Positions 10,501 through 19,517 of a DNA stretch of 22,010 nucleotides are shown one piece after another. This DNA is from Zygnema cylindricum. Its lineage: Eukaryota > Streptophyta > Zygnematophyceae > Zygnematales > Zygnemataceae. The translations under genes and the position numbers were made by a program. The stretch spans positions 1-22,010 of the forward strand of contig JBBHKE010000637.1 in the NCBI GenBank assembly GCA_037447655.1, given 5' to 3'. The notes beneath the pieces were generated by a model, which worked only from the letters and a program-made list of their open reading frames with translations, did not search any database and was not told the origin of the DNA. Position 1 is the stretch's first letter. Each line of letters starts with the position of its first letter.

Positions 10501-10997
10501 GTGCTGCCGCACCAGATAGCTTCACGGATTCGAGGAGGCGCAAATGCTGGGCCTTGCAGGAAGGAAGAATTGTGACCAAGCGGTACACCAAGAAGGCACG
10601 TAGTAACCTTGGCCCCCCCAATTTTGTTAACTAGCTCTGCCTGCACAAGCATTGAGCAAATACTTCATGTATTCCATTCAGAATAGACACTATCAATGAA
10701 AGGTTACAAACACTAGTGTCTCTCAAGGTCTTCAACATGGTAGGAATTTCCCTCTACCGCTTAGATTTCAGAGCCAAACAGAATAGTATCAACTAGTCTA
10801 CATTGCCTACCGTTCCATTTTTGCATCTTTAGAGGAGTAAGGTTGCCAGAGCAGGGTTCACTTGTTTGCATGTGAAAACTGTGATTAATCAGAATTAAAT
10901 TAATGCATCACAAGGTGTTCTGGATAGTAAGCGAGAAAAATAAAATCAAAATGTGTGTGTACATATATACAAATACATATACATACATATCTATCTA

Positions 10998-11093
<96 letters not shown>

Positions 11094-11112
11094 GTGTGTG
11101 TTTGTGTGTGTG

Positions 11113-11146
<34 letters not shown>

Positions 11147-12685
11147 CATGTGTATATACACAAACACAGTACTTCTATGTATACAGGTTTTTCTTTTAGT
11201 TTCAATTTTCCGGAATAAAGAAAACAGGTGTGGAGCTGAGCATCACAACTCGAGGTAATTGCTAAGGTAATGCTTAAGGTGCACATGCTTAAGGTCACGT
11301 TTATTGAGAGAAGCAGCAAAGGGCATTTCTTGTTTGAAAAATTGTTGCCTTCCTGGCGATACAGATGTTCCCATGTCATAAAAAAACATTGGAAAGTGCA
11401 CAGCCACGCGCAAACACTCAAATGATTCTTGTAGGCTGGTTTCAGTTTTCCTCAAGTACACAGCATGGTGACGAGAAAACAACTGGTAGCTGCACACCTT
11501 CCGAAAATGGTGGGTCAAAGGTAGCTCAAAACACATATTATAATCTTTGAGCATCTTGGTATCCAATTAGGATCAAGAAGTTTGAAATGGGTAAAAGCAC
11601 ATTTTTAGTCACAGGCATGTTGCGGAAGAAGGCAAGCGGAATTATGCTGGAGATATTGAAACACAGGCTACAAGTCCAAACTATTCCATGTCATTCCATG
11701 TCTTTTTTGTGACATGGAAGACTAAGATAAATAAACATATGTAGTTACAGTACGCGACAACTTATAAACCAGCAAAACCACAGAGGTTAAGCAACAGTTC
11801 GGCATTGGAAAGTAGATATAATTGTGCGTGAAAATACAAGACTCGGGGACAACAAAAAAATATGGATAAGAAAGCAAAACTACTTCGGATTGAATTGTTG
11901 TAGGCTGGAAAAAAAAACAATAACAAGAATCAACATTTAAATCTTTTCATACGAAAACTGAATACCGCTTCTATAAAGTCTGGGTAACCATTGACTAGCT
12001 TAAAAATGAGCAAGTCCCATTTCGAACCCATGATTCTAATGTCGAATAAATTATCCCAATTTAGGTCTATGAAAGCCATCAAAACACTAAAAAAAGCTGC
12101 TAGGGTAAGGGTTAAATTCTAATAAGTGAAACTCCTAAAACATGATGGTGCAAGCCCATTCATGTTCGTGTTGTGATGTTGTTGCCTAAAATTTCACATT
12201 CTATCCAATACACACAGTCAATCCTCTATCCATACTTTTTATTGCAGAAATAGGACTACATTATACATCTATAAATTAAAAAATTTGGGGGAGATCAAAG
12301 TTAAAACGTATAAATTAGGGCAGATTTATTCGCAGCTTCAGACTATGATCCATGCCATTTGTAACACTTAAAATTGTGCAATTCAACATTTTTGTGTGTC
12401 CATGTTCCATCCTACAGTAGAGACACATGTTTACGTGCATATTTCAAAATTTCTTTCCTCTTTTTCTATCGACATTGCATTCCTCCTCCTCTTAAACTTG
12501 CATTCTGCTCTTATCATAATTTTTACAAGGTATTTTTCATATCGTGATCCCTACTCAATGTTGAGTACCTTGTACTGTGCACGTTCGCGTATAAGAGTCA
12601 GAGAAGCTTCAACCACACGATCCTGTCCAGTGCTGTACTTTCTCAGCAATCTGGAGAAGCCTTGTGCTAGTGGTCGATGGTACAT
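7540..12685 (-). CDS. Plant-type mitochondrial arginase (agmatinase-like ureohydrolase), 7 coding exons, 330 aa
   Basis: Arginase hydrolyses L-arginine to ornithine and urea; in plants it acts in the mitochondrion. Coding exons on the minus strand are 12685-12569, 10640-10481, 10164-10031, 9694-9485, 9309-9199, 8987-8846 and 7658-7540. All introns are GT-AG, phases agree at every junction, and the spliced length is 993 nt. The protein starts at the ATG at 12685 with an Arg-rich presequence (RLLRKYSTG, residues 13-20), then SLTLIRERA. Manganese ligands are visible: H149 in GGDHS, D173, H175 and D177 in DAHPD, D258 and D260 in SIDVD. E301 in VVEFNP fits the catalytic glutamate. [20 protein letters not shown] and EAIWCGSTN are typical of plant arginases, which are about 340 aa and closer to agmatinases than to animal arginases. 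The acceptor at 9695 was chosen because it restores the family length (VMAE-KPLRPL); its pyrimidine tract is weak. All exons look intact. It is divergent from the SHH gene. Splicing is inferred from conservation and has not been observed. Confidence 0.96.
7660..8455. repeat. ~50-55-bp minisatellite in the last arginase intron, split by a MITE
   Basis: About five degenerate units follow a consensus GTGTAATGATGCAAAACGAA, then GAAGTTGTGAGGTTCAATTC and GTCTATACATC. Two or more lie at 7660-7797 and three at 8290-8455. The array abuts the 3' splice site of the final intron. The MITE at 7798-8289 separates the two halves. Confidence 0.7.
7798..8289. mobile_element. 492-bp MITE, CACCGCGAATCG termini, TA target duplication, in arginase intron 6
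   Basis: The left end CACCGCGAATCGTAATAGCG and the inverted right end CACCGCGAATCGCAATTAGA match in the outer 12 bases and partly further in. TA stands on both sides (7796-7797 and 8290-8291). The interior is AT-rich, with ACTCTAATT motifs near the right end, and has no coding potential. Its insertion enlarged the last intron of the arginase gene. Confidence 0.75.
8461..8545. repeat. Partial copy of the intronic element found at 16942-17065
   Basis: AATAACTGGTCAGTAACGCC and AGTAATCGC resemble the inverse of the terminal region of the SHH intron 7 element. Only one end is recognisable. It lies in arginase intron 6. Confidence 0.35.
9783..9814. repeat. Two perfect 16-bp tandem copies in arginase intron 3
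   Basis: AAAAAGAGCAAAAAAG occurs twice in tandem. On the sense (minus) strand this is a pyrimidine-rich tract about 90 nt before the 3' splice site. Confidence 0.8.
10999..11152. repeat. Compound microsatellite (TA)n-(TG)n in arginase intron 1
   Basis: A nearly pure TA tract of about 90 bp is followed by about 60 bp of TG repeats with a few interruptions. Several overlapping tyrosine/isoleucine- or valine/cysteine-rich ORFs here are artefacts of the dinucleotides. It lies within the 1,928-bp first intron. Confidence 0.95.
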
Positions 12686-13530
12686 TTTGTCGGAAGTGCA
12701 CTCGTCAGAGAACTCTTAAGAAGCCTGCAATTGAATTTAAACAAACTGCCAGGCGTATTGTTGGTTTCAAAAAACGACGTGACAATTAGATGCAGCAGTT
12801 ATAAACAAGATCACCGACATAATGCTTTTGAAAAAAAGATATAAAAAATGGTAGAATTCATGTTTTCGCAATGTACAGAAATATTCTTTGAGATGCTGCC
12901 ATTTTTTTTTTCACATTCCTCATTCAGCTTAGAAGCTCACAATAATCTAGAATCTTCAAAAACTATATTCTCCTTCGTTTTTTCAAAATAAACAAACATG
13001 AAATATAGAAACTTATGTACTTTCTTAAAGAAAGCGATTTACTGACATTAAACATGGCAATACATTAAACAGAATAGCTGCAAGAAAGAGCGACGTGACA
13101 CTAAAATTTAACGAGGGTAAATGCTTACAGCAAGCGACTGGTTGGCAGGGAATATCTGCTCACTTCCTTTCACAGTTCCTTAAAATTGCCTTCTTCTTGC
13201 ACTCTGACGTAAGCAACAAATGCTGCTAGGGTTCAGATGAGAGCCTTCAATCGCATACATAGAAAGGAGAAAATAACTTCCGGGCAGACGCTCCAAATAT
13301 TTATACAATTATATACATCGACAAACTACAAAGTTGCAAACATTGCACTTTGGCTGTTTGTTTGGCTACTTGTAAATTTGTCTGGGTTTGCTATGATCAG
13401 AACCATCTGATTACAGTATGATTATTAATTAAGCAATCAGCAGTGAAAGCCCCAAGTACGTTCCGACTCAAAAATTCCAATCAATTCTGAAAGTCAATAC
13501 CGTACGGTCACCTTTGACTTATGTACGGTA
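12686..13530. other. Spacer upstream of arginase, no gene recognised
   Basis: This is the first part of the interval between the divergent arginase and SHH genes, and should contain the arginase promoter and 5' UTR. It is AT-rich; I could not single out a convincing TATA box or other element. Confidence 0.5.
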
Positions 13531-13662
13531 CACCGTGTGCGCTATTACTGTAGTGTTTTTTCTGCCTTTAAAGTTTTAAGTTCACCCATATTATGAATCC
13601 GACGGTTAGGATGGATTGGAAAACTTAAACCTTCCGAATGAAATTTGACATATGTGCACGGT
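13531..13662. mobile_element. 132-bp MITE of the CACCG family in the divergent gene spacer
   Basis: The left end CACCGTGTGCGCTATTACTG and the right end GTGCACGGTG are flanked by TA on both sides (13529-13530 and 13663-13664). The left end resembles the tips of the 6649/6849 element, and the interior, inverted, shares AACCGTCGGAT with the 21001-21205 copy. The terminal repeat is short because the element seems internally deleted. Confidence 0.6.
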
Positions 13663-14015
13663 GTACATATGGGCCAAACCGGCAATCGTATGGTGTGACT
13701 TTTCCACGTCATCGACGTAAAACAATTCTCTGTCGGTGTGTAATTCAATGCAAAATTAGGGTTCGGGACTTAGGGTCGACATGGTCGTGGAAGGATGACA
13801 AACAATGGTAACTGTTTAGTTACAAAAGCTTGAATTAAACCATGCCTTTTCCATCCGAAGGCTATGCAATCAATGGAACAAGCGACTCCTCATCCATTAG
13901 AAACCTGAGCGATTTGCATTCATTTTTAATGTCACGCCAAATACACAAAATGTGATAGCTTCTTTGATTTTTTACATTGGCACTCCGTGGTTACCTGCTA
14001 TTTTTACAGCTCACG

Positions 14016-17000
14016 ATGGCGTTTCGATTCCTGCCCCAGGAGGTTGTTTTTCTTTTTTGGCCTATTTTGTTGTTGCTTAATTCAGAATTTATTTTTGTAA
14101 TACTGTCGACAAATTACAACGGCATGGATGGTGTTAGTCTTTTGCTGGTTTGGATGAATTACATTCGTTTCATCCTTCATCGTCTGGATAGCTGTAATGA
14201 TTTAGTTAGTATTTTGATTGAAAAAATGTAAAAGTCGTTCATGTTTCATCCACCAGGTATATGTTCTAGCAGCCTGGCATAGTGCGTTGAATTGGAATAA
14301 GGTTTTGGATATCCAATTTTTGTGCTGTTGGCCTCTGGATTCTGGCAGACAGCAGAAATGGAGCAGATGTTGCAGGACAACAACTTCCGCACTCCCTCCA
14401 AAAAGATGATTGAGGCAATAGCAGATCGTTTCTGTGCAGCCAGGGCAACATCGGGCATAAACCTATTGTTTGGAAGCAGGTGTGAACATCTGTTTCTTCT
14501 AATTCCTATTGCCGTTGATCACTGCCAAAGTGTTTCACACCTTACGCATGCGATTAATACGCATTTCACTAGAATTGCACATTACACTGGAAAAAGCATC
14601 TGAATGTTAAGAACTACATTATTTAATGTTTGCTAATTAAGTCATTGCAACTCTTCTGTCACAAATTAATGAACTTGACGACGTTCATGTATATACTTAT
14701 GTCAGTAAAGATATTACTCTAGTCGCCCAATGTAGTGTGCATTGTGGCGCTTTCACAGGTATGGAACTGGTTTCAGAACAAGCGACACAACATGAGGAAC
14801 AAAGGTCTTATAACAACCCGTGCAAAAAGGAGCAGCAGTGAGGAGCCCTTTGGCACACCCAGACCTTCTGGAGGTGCTGGCTCGGATGCAACTCCAGGTG
14901 ATTTATTTTGCTATGTTTTTACACTTCTCTTCTGTTGGATGCACAGGGCATTTCATCAGCTACATTTGCCAGCTCCACCAATATAGATAAGCATCGAGCA
15001 GTTTTCATTTTCTTAAAGCATGATAGTAGCACCCACAATTGGCTTACACATTATTTCACAAGTCTAGGATGTCATTCAACCAGGAAAAAAAAAAACGAAT
15101 TGTGTAGGTGGACTTTGATGTTTTGACGTCAACGTATTTGTTTAACCTGAGGGTAGCAACCCTCTCATCATCATTTTCATCATGATTAGAGATTGTTCCT
15201 CGAGATGTGTTGTGCTTTGCCTAGAACTCGACTGGCCCTCTGCACTTTTTGAGTGCCTGATACATGTTGTGCTCGTAGTGATGCTGATTTGAGCTGCTAG
15301 ACAAATATAACAATGCTGTTTATGAGATCTAGGCTGTTAAATGTTTTAGACGTAACCAGTCTAAATGAACGACAGTAAAATTTACAGTAGTTAAGGGATT
15401 GGAAAGGTTTGCAAAAAAGGGTGAAGGTGCCTGCTGACAAATAGGAAGTGTGACACCTGTGGGTGGGCAGTCAATTTTGAGGCCCTTGCAGCGAGTATGG
15501 AGTTTGAAGCAAAATCTTTGAGAGATGGGGCATGGTCAGTAACTTTGTCTTCTGCTCATCTTGAACTCCTGGGGATAATGTGGTCACCTGCTGTACCACC
15601 CATGGTGAGACAGTCTGAAAAGCACGAGTAGGTTTTGGCTTTAATTTTGGTAATTTGATGACGATAGTCCTTGCTCCGGACTATTTCCTGGTTTTTTTTT
15701 ATGAATGCTAATATCATTCTGTGGCTAGTGTAGGTATGATGTAGAGGCGTTCGGTGGACATCGGAAAAACCCTGCAGGAGATCAGGTCAGCTACAGAACT
15801 TTAGCACCAGCATTTTGTATTTTGTGAAGTACTACTAGCAAGTGACTCAAGCAGCATATTACCACAAGCGGTTGACAAGTCCAAAACACCACCATAAGTA
15901 GTATGGGTCTTACTGATTTTACTGCCTGTCTGATGATTTTATCTGCTCCAAGTAGTTTTCAGCTTGCTCATTGGCATTTTTTATGTGTAAAATTCATCGC
16001 ACACCATTATACTTACTGGCTACGTCAATGGGTGATGATAGCCCATATGTCTTTATGAAAAATTTTCTACTATGATTGTTCCGTCCATAAACTTTGGATA
16101 CAGTTCCAATTATTGTTTTGCCACAAGGACATTGCCAGTTTATGTTATAGAAAAGGAATATTTTTAATGATCCTTTGAGCCTGACCACATCCTTTTTGAT
16201 CATGATGACTACGTCATTTTGGAACGACTTGCTAATTGTTTCATTGTGATGACTTTTTGTGCTTGCAGGAAGTGAAGGTCCAGTTTGCCGGATTTAGTGA
16301 GGAAGAGAGTGAGTGGGTGAATGCTAAGACTGCGGTTCGGCAGCGATCTTTACCGTGTGAAGCTACGGAATGTGTGGCTGTGCTTCCACAAGACCTCGTG
16401 CTATGCTTTCAGGTGTGCGCATAGCTTCTAAGTTTTGAAGCCTGCCGTAGTGTATTTAAAGAGCAACTTTCAATTGTCACATCTCATGGATTTTTTGCTT
16501 TTGTGTTTCTAGCTCCTGCGGTGCAGTTTTTTTTATAATCAGATACTCTTCCCAGTTAAAGAGAGAACAAGAATAAGAAGGGTTGGAGTGAGTCGAGCTA
16601 GGAAGGGGTCTGTGGCTTTAGGTATCTATTTTATAAGCCTGGGCTCTAAGTCGGTCGACATACTCTAGTCCTCAATTCATTTTTAAACAAAAACAAAAAG
16701 GCATGGGACCATCACAAGTCTTATGATTGTTACTGATGGATAAACTGTCCCACTGTTGTGCAGGAGGCTAATGAACAGGCACTGTACTTTGATGCCGACA
16801 TTCTTGATGTGCAAAGACGACGTCATGATGTGCGAGGATGCCGATGTCGCTTTTGGGTTCGCTATCGCCACGATGGAAATGAGGTTCTGCCCAAGGATAC
16901 CCATCCATGGCTGAAATTTACTAATAGGGTGATTACATACAGGCGAATACTGGCATTACTGGCCAGTAATCGCAGTAATTGGTCAGCAATAATCGTACAG

Positions 17001-17379
17001 AATGTGCGGATCGTACATTTCTGTTCAACTACTGCAATTATTGGCCTGTAACGACAGTATTCACCGTTATGTTTTAACTTTAAAAGTCAGTACTACTGCG
17101 ATCTCCTCTCAGCTTACTTACTTACCTACTCCAAACTGAGTTTGTGATGTGCAGGAAGTTGTTCCGCTACGGAAGATTTGTCGGCGTCCAGATACAGAGT
17201 ACCGTCTTCAAGCTGCTCAGCAGGCCCAGGCAGCTGCTAACGCAAGGGCTGCTGGGGCAGAGGTTGCAATTGGACTGTCAGGAAGAATCACACCGGGAAA
17301 TGGACCAACAGCTCTTTCTCATGCGACTATAGGGCAGGCATCTGCTACACCACCGGCTTCTGCTGCGGCTATGAGCTAA
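14016..17379 (+). CDS. SAWADEE homeodomain homolog (SHH/DTF1-type chromatin reader), 8 recognised coding exons, one apparent frameshift
   Basis: SHH proteins carry an N-terminal homeodomain and a C-terminal SAWADEE domain. In Arabidopsis, SHH1 binds H3K9-methylated, K4-unmethylated tails and recruits Pol IV. Exons are 14016-14042 (perhaps from 14010), 14349-14479, 14759-14897, 15492-15534, 15734-15785, 16269-16412, 16764-16883 and 17155-17379. The homeodomain spans [26 protein letters not shown] and the helix-3 signature [16 protein letters not shown] reads [81 protein letters not shown] and [19 protein letters not shown]. With ATG 14016 and the missing base counted, the length is 293 aa, and H200, C205, C207 plus C161 or C166 are plausible zinc ligands. 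The tail (residues 238-293) is Ala/Gln-rich. Exons 3-8 join in phase; exon 2 ends in phase 2 but exon 3 starts in phase 0. The N-terminus is uncertain. Confidence 0.92.
16942..17065. mobile_element. 124-bp inverted-repeat element in SHH intron 7
   Basis: Left GGCGAATACTGGCATTACTG and the inverse of the right end, GGTGAATACTGTCGTTACAG, continue into about 40 bp of imperfect inverted repeat (roughly 32 matches). The whole insert is a hairpin with a short centre. It lies between the exon 7 donor and the exon 8 acceptor. No target duplication could be assigned confidently. Confidence 0.7.
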
Positions 17380-17452
17380 AAGTGGCTATCAGCTAACAGT
17401 GGCGATGAGTTAACAGTGGCGATGGGTTAACAGAGGCTACGGGTTTACACTG
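17368..17452 (+). repeat. 17-bp minisatellite, five units, spanning the SHH stop codon
   Basis: Five consecutive 17-bp units start at 17368, 17385, 17402, 17419 and 17436. They share the pattern GC(T/G)A(T/C)(G/C)(A/G)G(C/T)T(A/T)A(A/C)A(G/C)(A/T)G. The first unit holds the last coding codons and the TAA stop of the SHH gene; the others lie in the 3' UTR. The array was read directly from the sequence. Confidence 0.85.
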
Positions 17453-18040
17453 TAACGTACATGAACAGTAAGTGCATGAACACAAATCCACACATACACA
17501 TAGGTACACAGATAAACGCAGAGACACCTACCATCCCTCATCCCTACTACAAACACACACTTACAGATAGCTGGATACATTTCAATGAGAAGGTCATTCC
17601 TGTTTAGCTTTTCAAAGAAGTTAGAAATCGGCCTTTTTGCCAGCAAGCTTTTGCTGGCATGTGAGTATAGTTCCTGCTAGAGCAATTGTAGATGCGAGAA
17701 ATTTCCAAATGCTGGATGTATTAGAGAACTTGTCTAAATTCAGATCCATGAACAAAACTGTATATGTTAGTTCAGGGTAATATGTGGCTAGTATCTGTGT
17801 TATTTAGACTTATTGTAGATTCGGATTTTGTTCATTCATCCCTCCCTCTCTCTCACTGATTAGATCGTCACATTCTCCCCTTACATGACATTGCACCACT
17901 TTTTGGCCTGCTGAAGAAGATTTCATTTGCTCTATGATGTGTAATTGTTATCAATAAATATATAAGCCTTTGACTTTCAACCTCTAAACCAAACAGTACG
18001 ATGTTGTTGTCGTCTATATTTGCATGTTACAAGTTGGTAC
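17453..18040. other. SHH 3' UTR and downstream flank
   Basis: Non-coding sequence after the minisatellite, containing the candidate poly(A) signal at 17953. No other gene was recognised. Confidence 0.5.
17953..17958 (+). promoter_or_regulatory. Candidate polyadenylation signal of the SHH gene
   Basis: AATAAA lies in an AT-rich stretch about 570 nt after the SHH stop codon. If it is used, the 3' UTR is long. No closer canonical hexamer was noticed. Confidence 0.4.
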
Positions 18041-18300
18041 GGCCTGAGGTATATGGGAGTCAAACAAGCTGAAAGCACACTTGTGCACTAGATTCTGCAA
18101 GATTTGCAGAATCCCATTTATGTCTACCTGTTGTGAGCAGTGTATATTTTGTGTAGTCATTTTGAGTATTGTTTCTGTTTTGAGTGTTCGTAGGTGGTCC
18201 CATGAGCAGATTAGGTGCGCTGTATGGGGGTCAAGTAAGTCACATCAGTAAATTTTGCGAGATTTGCAAAATCCCCTTGAAGAATCTGATTCATACCAAG
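18040..18300. repeat. Degenerate direct duplication
   Basis: A segment with TATGGGAGTCAAACAAG and CTGCAAGATTTGCAGAATCCC (about 18050-18115) is echoed by TATGGGGGTCAAGTAAG and TTGCGAGATTTGCAAAATCCC (about 18222-18275). The repeat period is about 165 bp and the copies are diverged. Confidence 0.5.
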
Positions 18301-18341
18301 TTTGTTTGTTGTGCAAGCTGCGCGTCATGCGAGCATTGCTA

Positions 18342-18528
18342 CACCGCTCATTGTTATTAGTGTTAATAACACTACATTCGGTTGCGAATTTTTTTGGCCA
18401 AAAATCACAAAATAGAATTAACAACATTATTTAAGGACGTGGACTACAATCTTGCACTAAGTTGTATTATTAATTCTAATTTTGCATTAACACTAATAAT
18501 TCTTTAACGCTAATAACGATGAGCGGTG
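18342..18528. mobile_element. 187-bp MITE of the CACCG family, TA target duplication
   Basis: CACCGCTCATTGTTATTAGT at the left pairs with the inverse of the right end, CACCGCTCATCGTTATTAGC, with about 23 of 25 matches. TA flanks both ends (18340-18341 and 18529-18530). The interior GGACGTGGACTACAATC motif links it to the 2921-3117 copy and the degraded copy near 4530. Confidence 0.85.
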
Positions 18529-18530
18529 TA

Positions 18531-19240
18531 GTATTTTGAGTAGTGTGAAGTGTGTTTAAGTGGATCGACGAGTGGATTGGAGTGCGGAGTGTACAGAGTA
18601 GGTATAGGGTGCAATGTGAAACATTCCTGGCTTGTTGCTAATGAGTAAGACATGCGATTATAAAGCCCGCTTGAAACAAACCAGGAAGAACAGCACTTGG
18701 AAAGCAATTGTAACACAGCGTTGCAGTCTTAACAAGGTTTTTAGTTAGGTGATTACAAATATGGTTGTTTCAATGTTGGACGTGATCATAGCATAAATTT
18801 GTAGCTCTTTCCATATCAACGTTTTGAAAAGTGCACAAAAGGATGGTATAATAGAATTTCCTATACTTCAATATAAATGTCAAAAAAAAAAAAAATTATA
18901 TCCTTTATTGATGTATAGATCAGTGCATACTTTTAACATTGACTAGCATTAAAGTCACAATGTAAATATATCCAAAGTATAGGAGTTTGCTATAAGAATT
19001 TTTTCTTGAGTTTTTTTTGCCCTGTCATATGGGTTGCAATCTATTCAATTTTTCTTGCAAACCATAGCCAAATGTTCTACAAGTTCGTTCTCATGTAAGT
19101 CATATCTGATAACGTGTACAAAGAATCGCGATTCTTTCCCTGCGAATTGTTGGAATGATTCTGTTTGAAAATGTGATGAGTGCAAAAAAATAACGATACA
19201 ACACACATTTTAAGTACTACATTCTATTCGTAATAATAAT
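18531..19240. other. No gene recognised
   Basis: AT-rich intergenic sequence with homopolymer runs. No ORF with recognisable homology and no clear repeat structure. Confidence 0.5.
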
Positions 19241-19247
19241 AAAAAAA

Positions 19248-19517
19248 ATGGCTGACTTTATTAAGAAGCGCGATGGTAAACCATCTGAGTCCATGGGAAC
19301 AAAAGGAAGTAGCACAACAAAACTTGAAAAACTACATGTCGAGGGAAGAAACAAAAACGATAAGCAAGGCAAAAGCAACGAAAATACGAAAAGATGGCCG
19401 GTAAACGGAAAACACCCAAAGAAGCAAAAAACAACAAACGAAACATCAAAGGAAAGAGCCAACATCTATCAACAAAACCCCAACATAACTAAAAATCTAC
19501 GAACAGCAACCACATAA
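19248..19517 (+). CDS. Doubtful 89-aa lysine/asparagine-rich ORF
   Basis: The ORF starts with ATG in a favourable A-rich context and encodes a hydrophilic peptide rich in Lys, Asn, Thr and Glu (starting MADFIKKRDGKPSES). It matches no family I recognise. It overlaps the 3' end of the decayed retroelement on the opposite strand, and its composition reflects A-rich DNA, so it is most likely not a gene. Confidence 0.12.
   Translation: MADFIKKRDGKPSESMGTKGSSTTKLEKLHVEGRNKNDKQGKSNENTKRWPVNGKHPKKQKTTNETSKERANIYQQNPNITKNLRTATT

Noticed and set aside
10903-11258. Several overlapping plus-strand ORFs of 87-101 codons and a minus-strand ORF of 111 codons
   Set aside because: They are translations of the TA/TG microsatellite inside arginase intron 1 and contain only dinucleotide-derived residues in their centres.
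11086-11566. Minus-strand ORFs of 107-111 codons in the large arginase intron
   Set aside because: Same strand as arginase, but no resemblance to any arginase segment, and both gene phases are already satisfied by the exons at 12569 and 10640.
13670-13697. Possible upstream SHH first exon beginning MGQTGNR
   Set aside because: It loosely resembles the usual MGRPP-type start of SHH proteins, but it is at the edge of a MITE, the frame ends soon after and no phase-matching donor was convincing.
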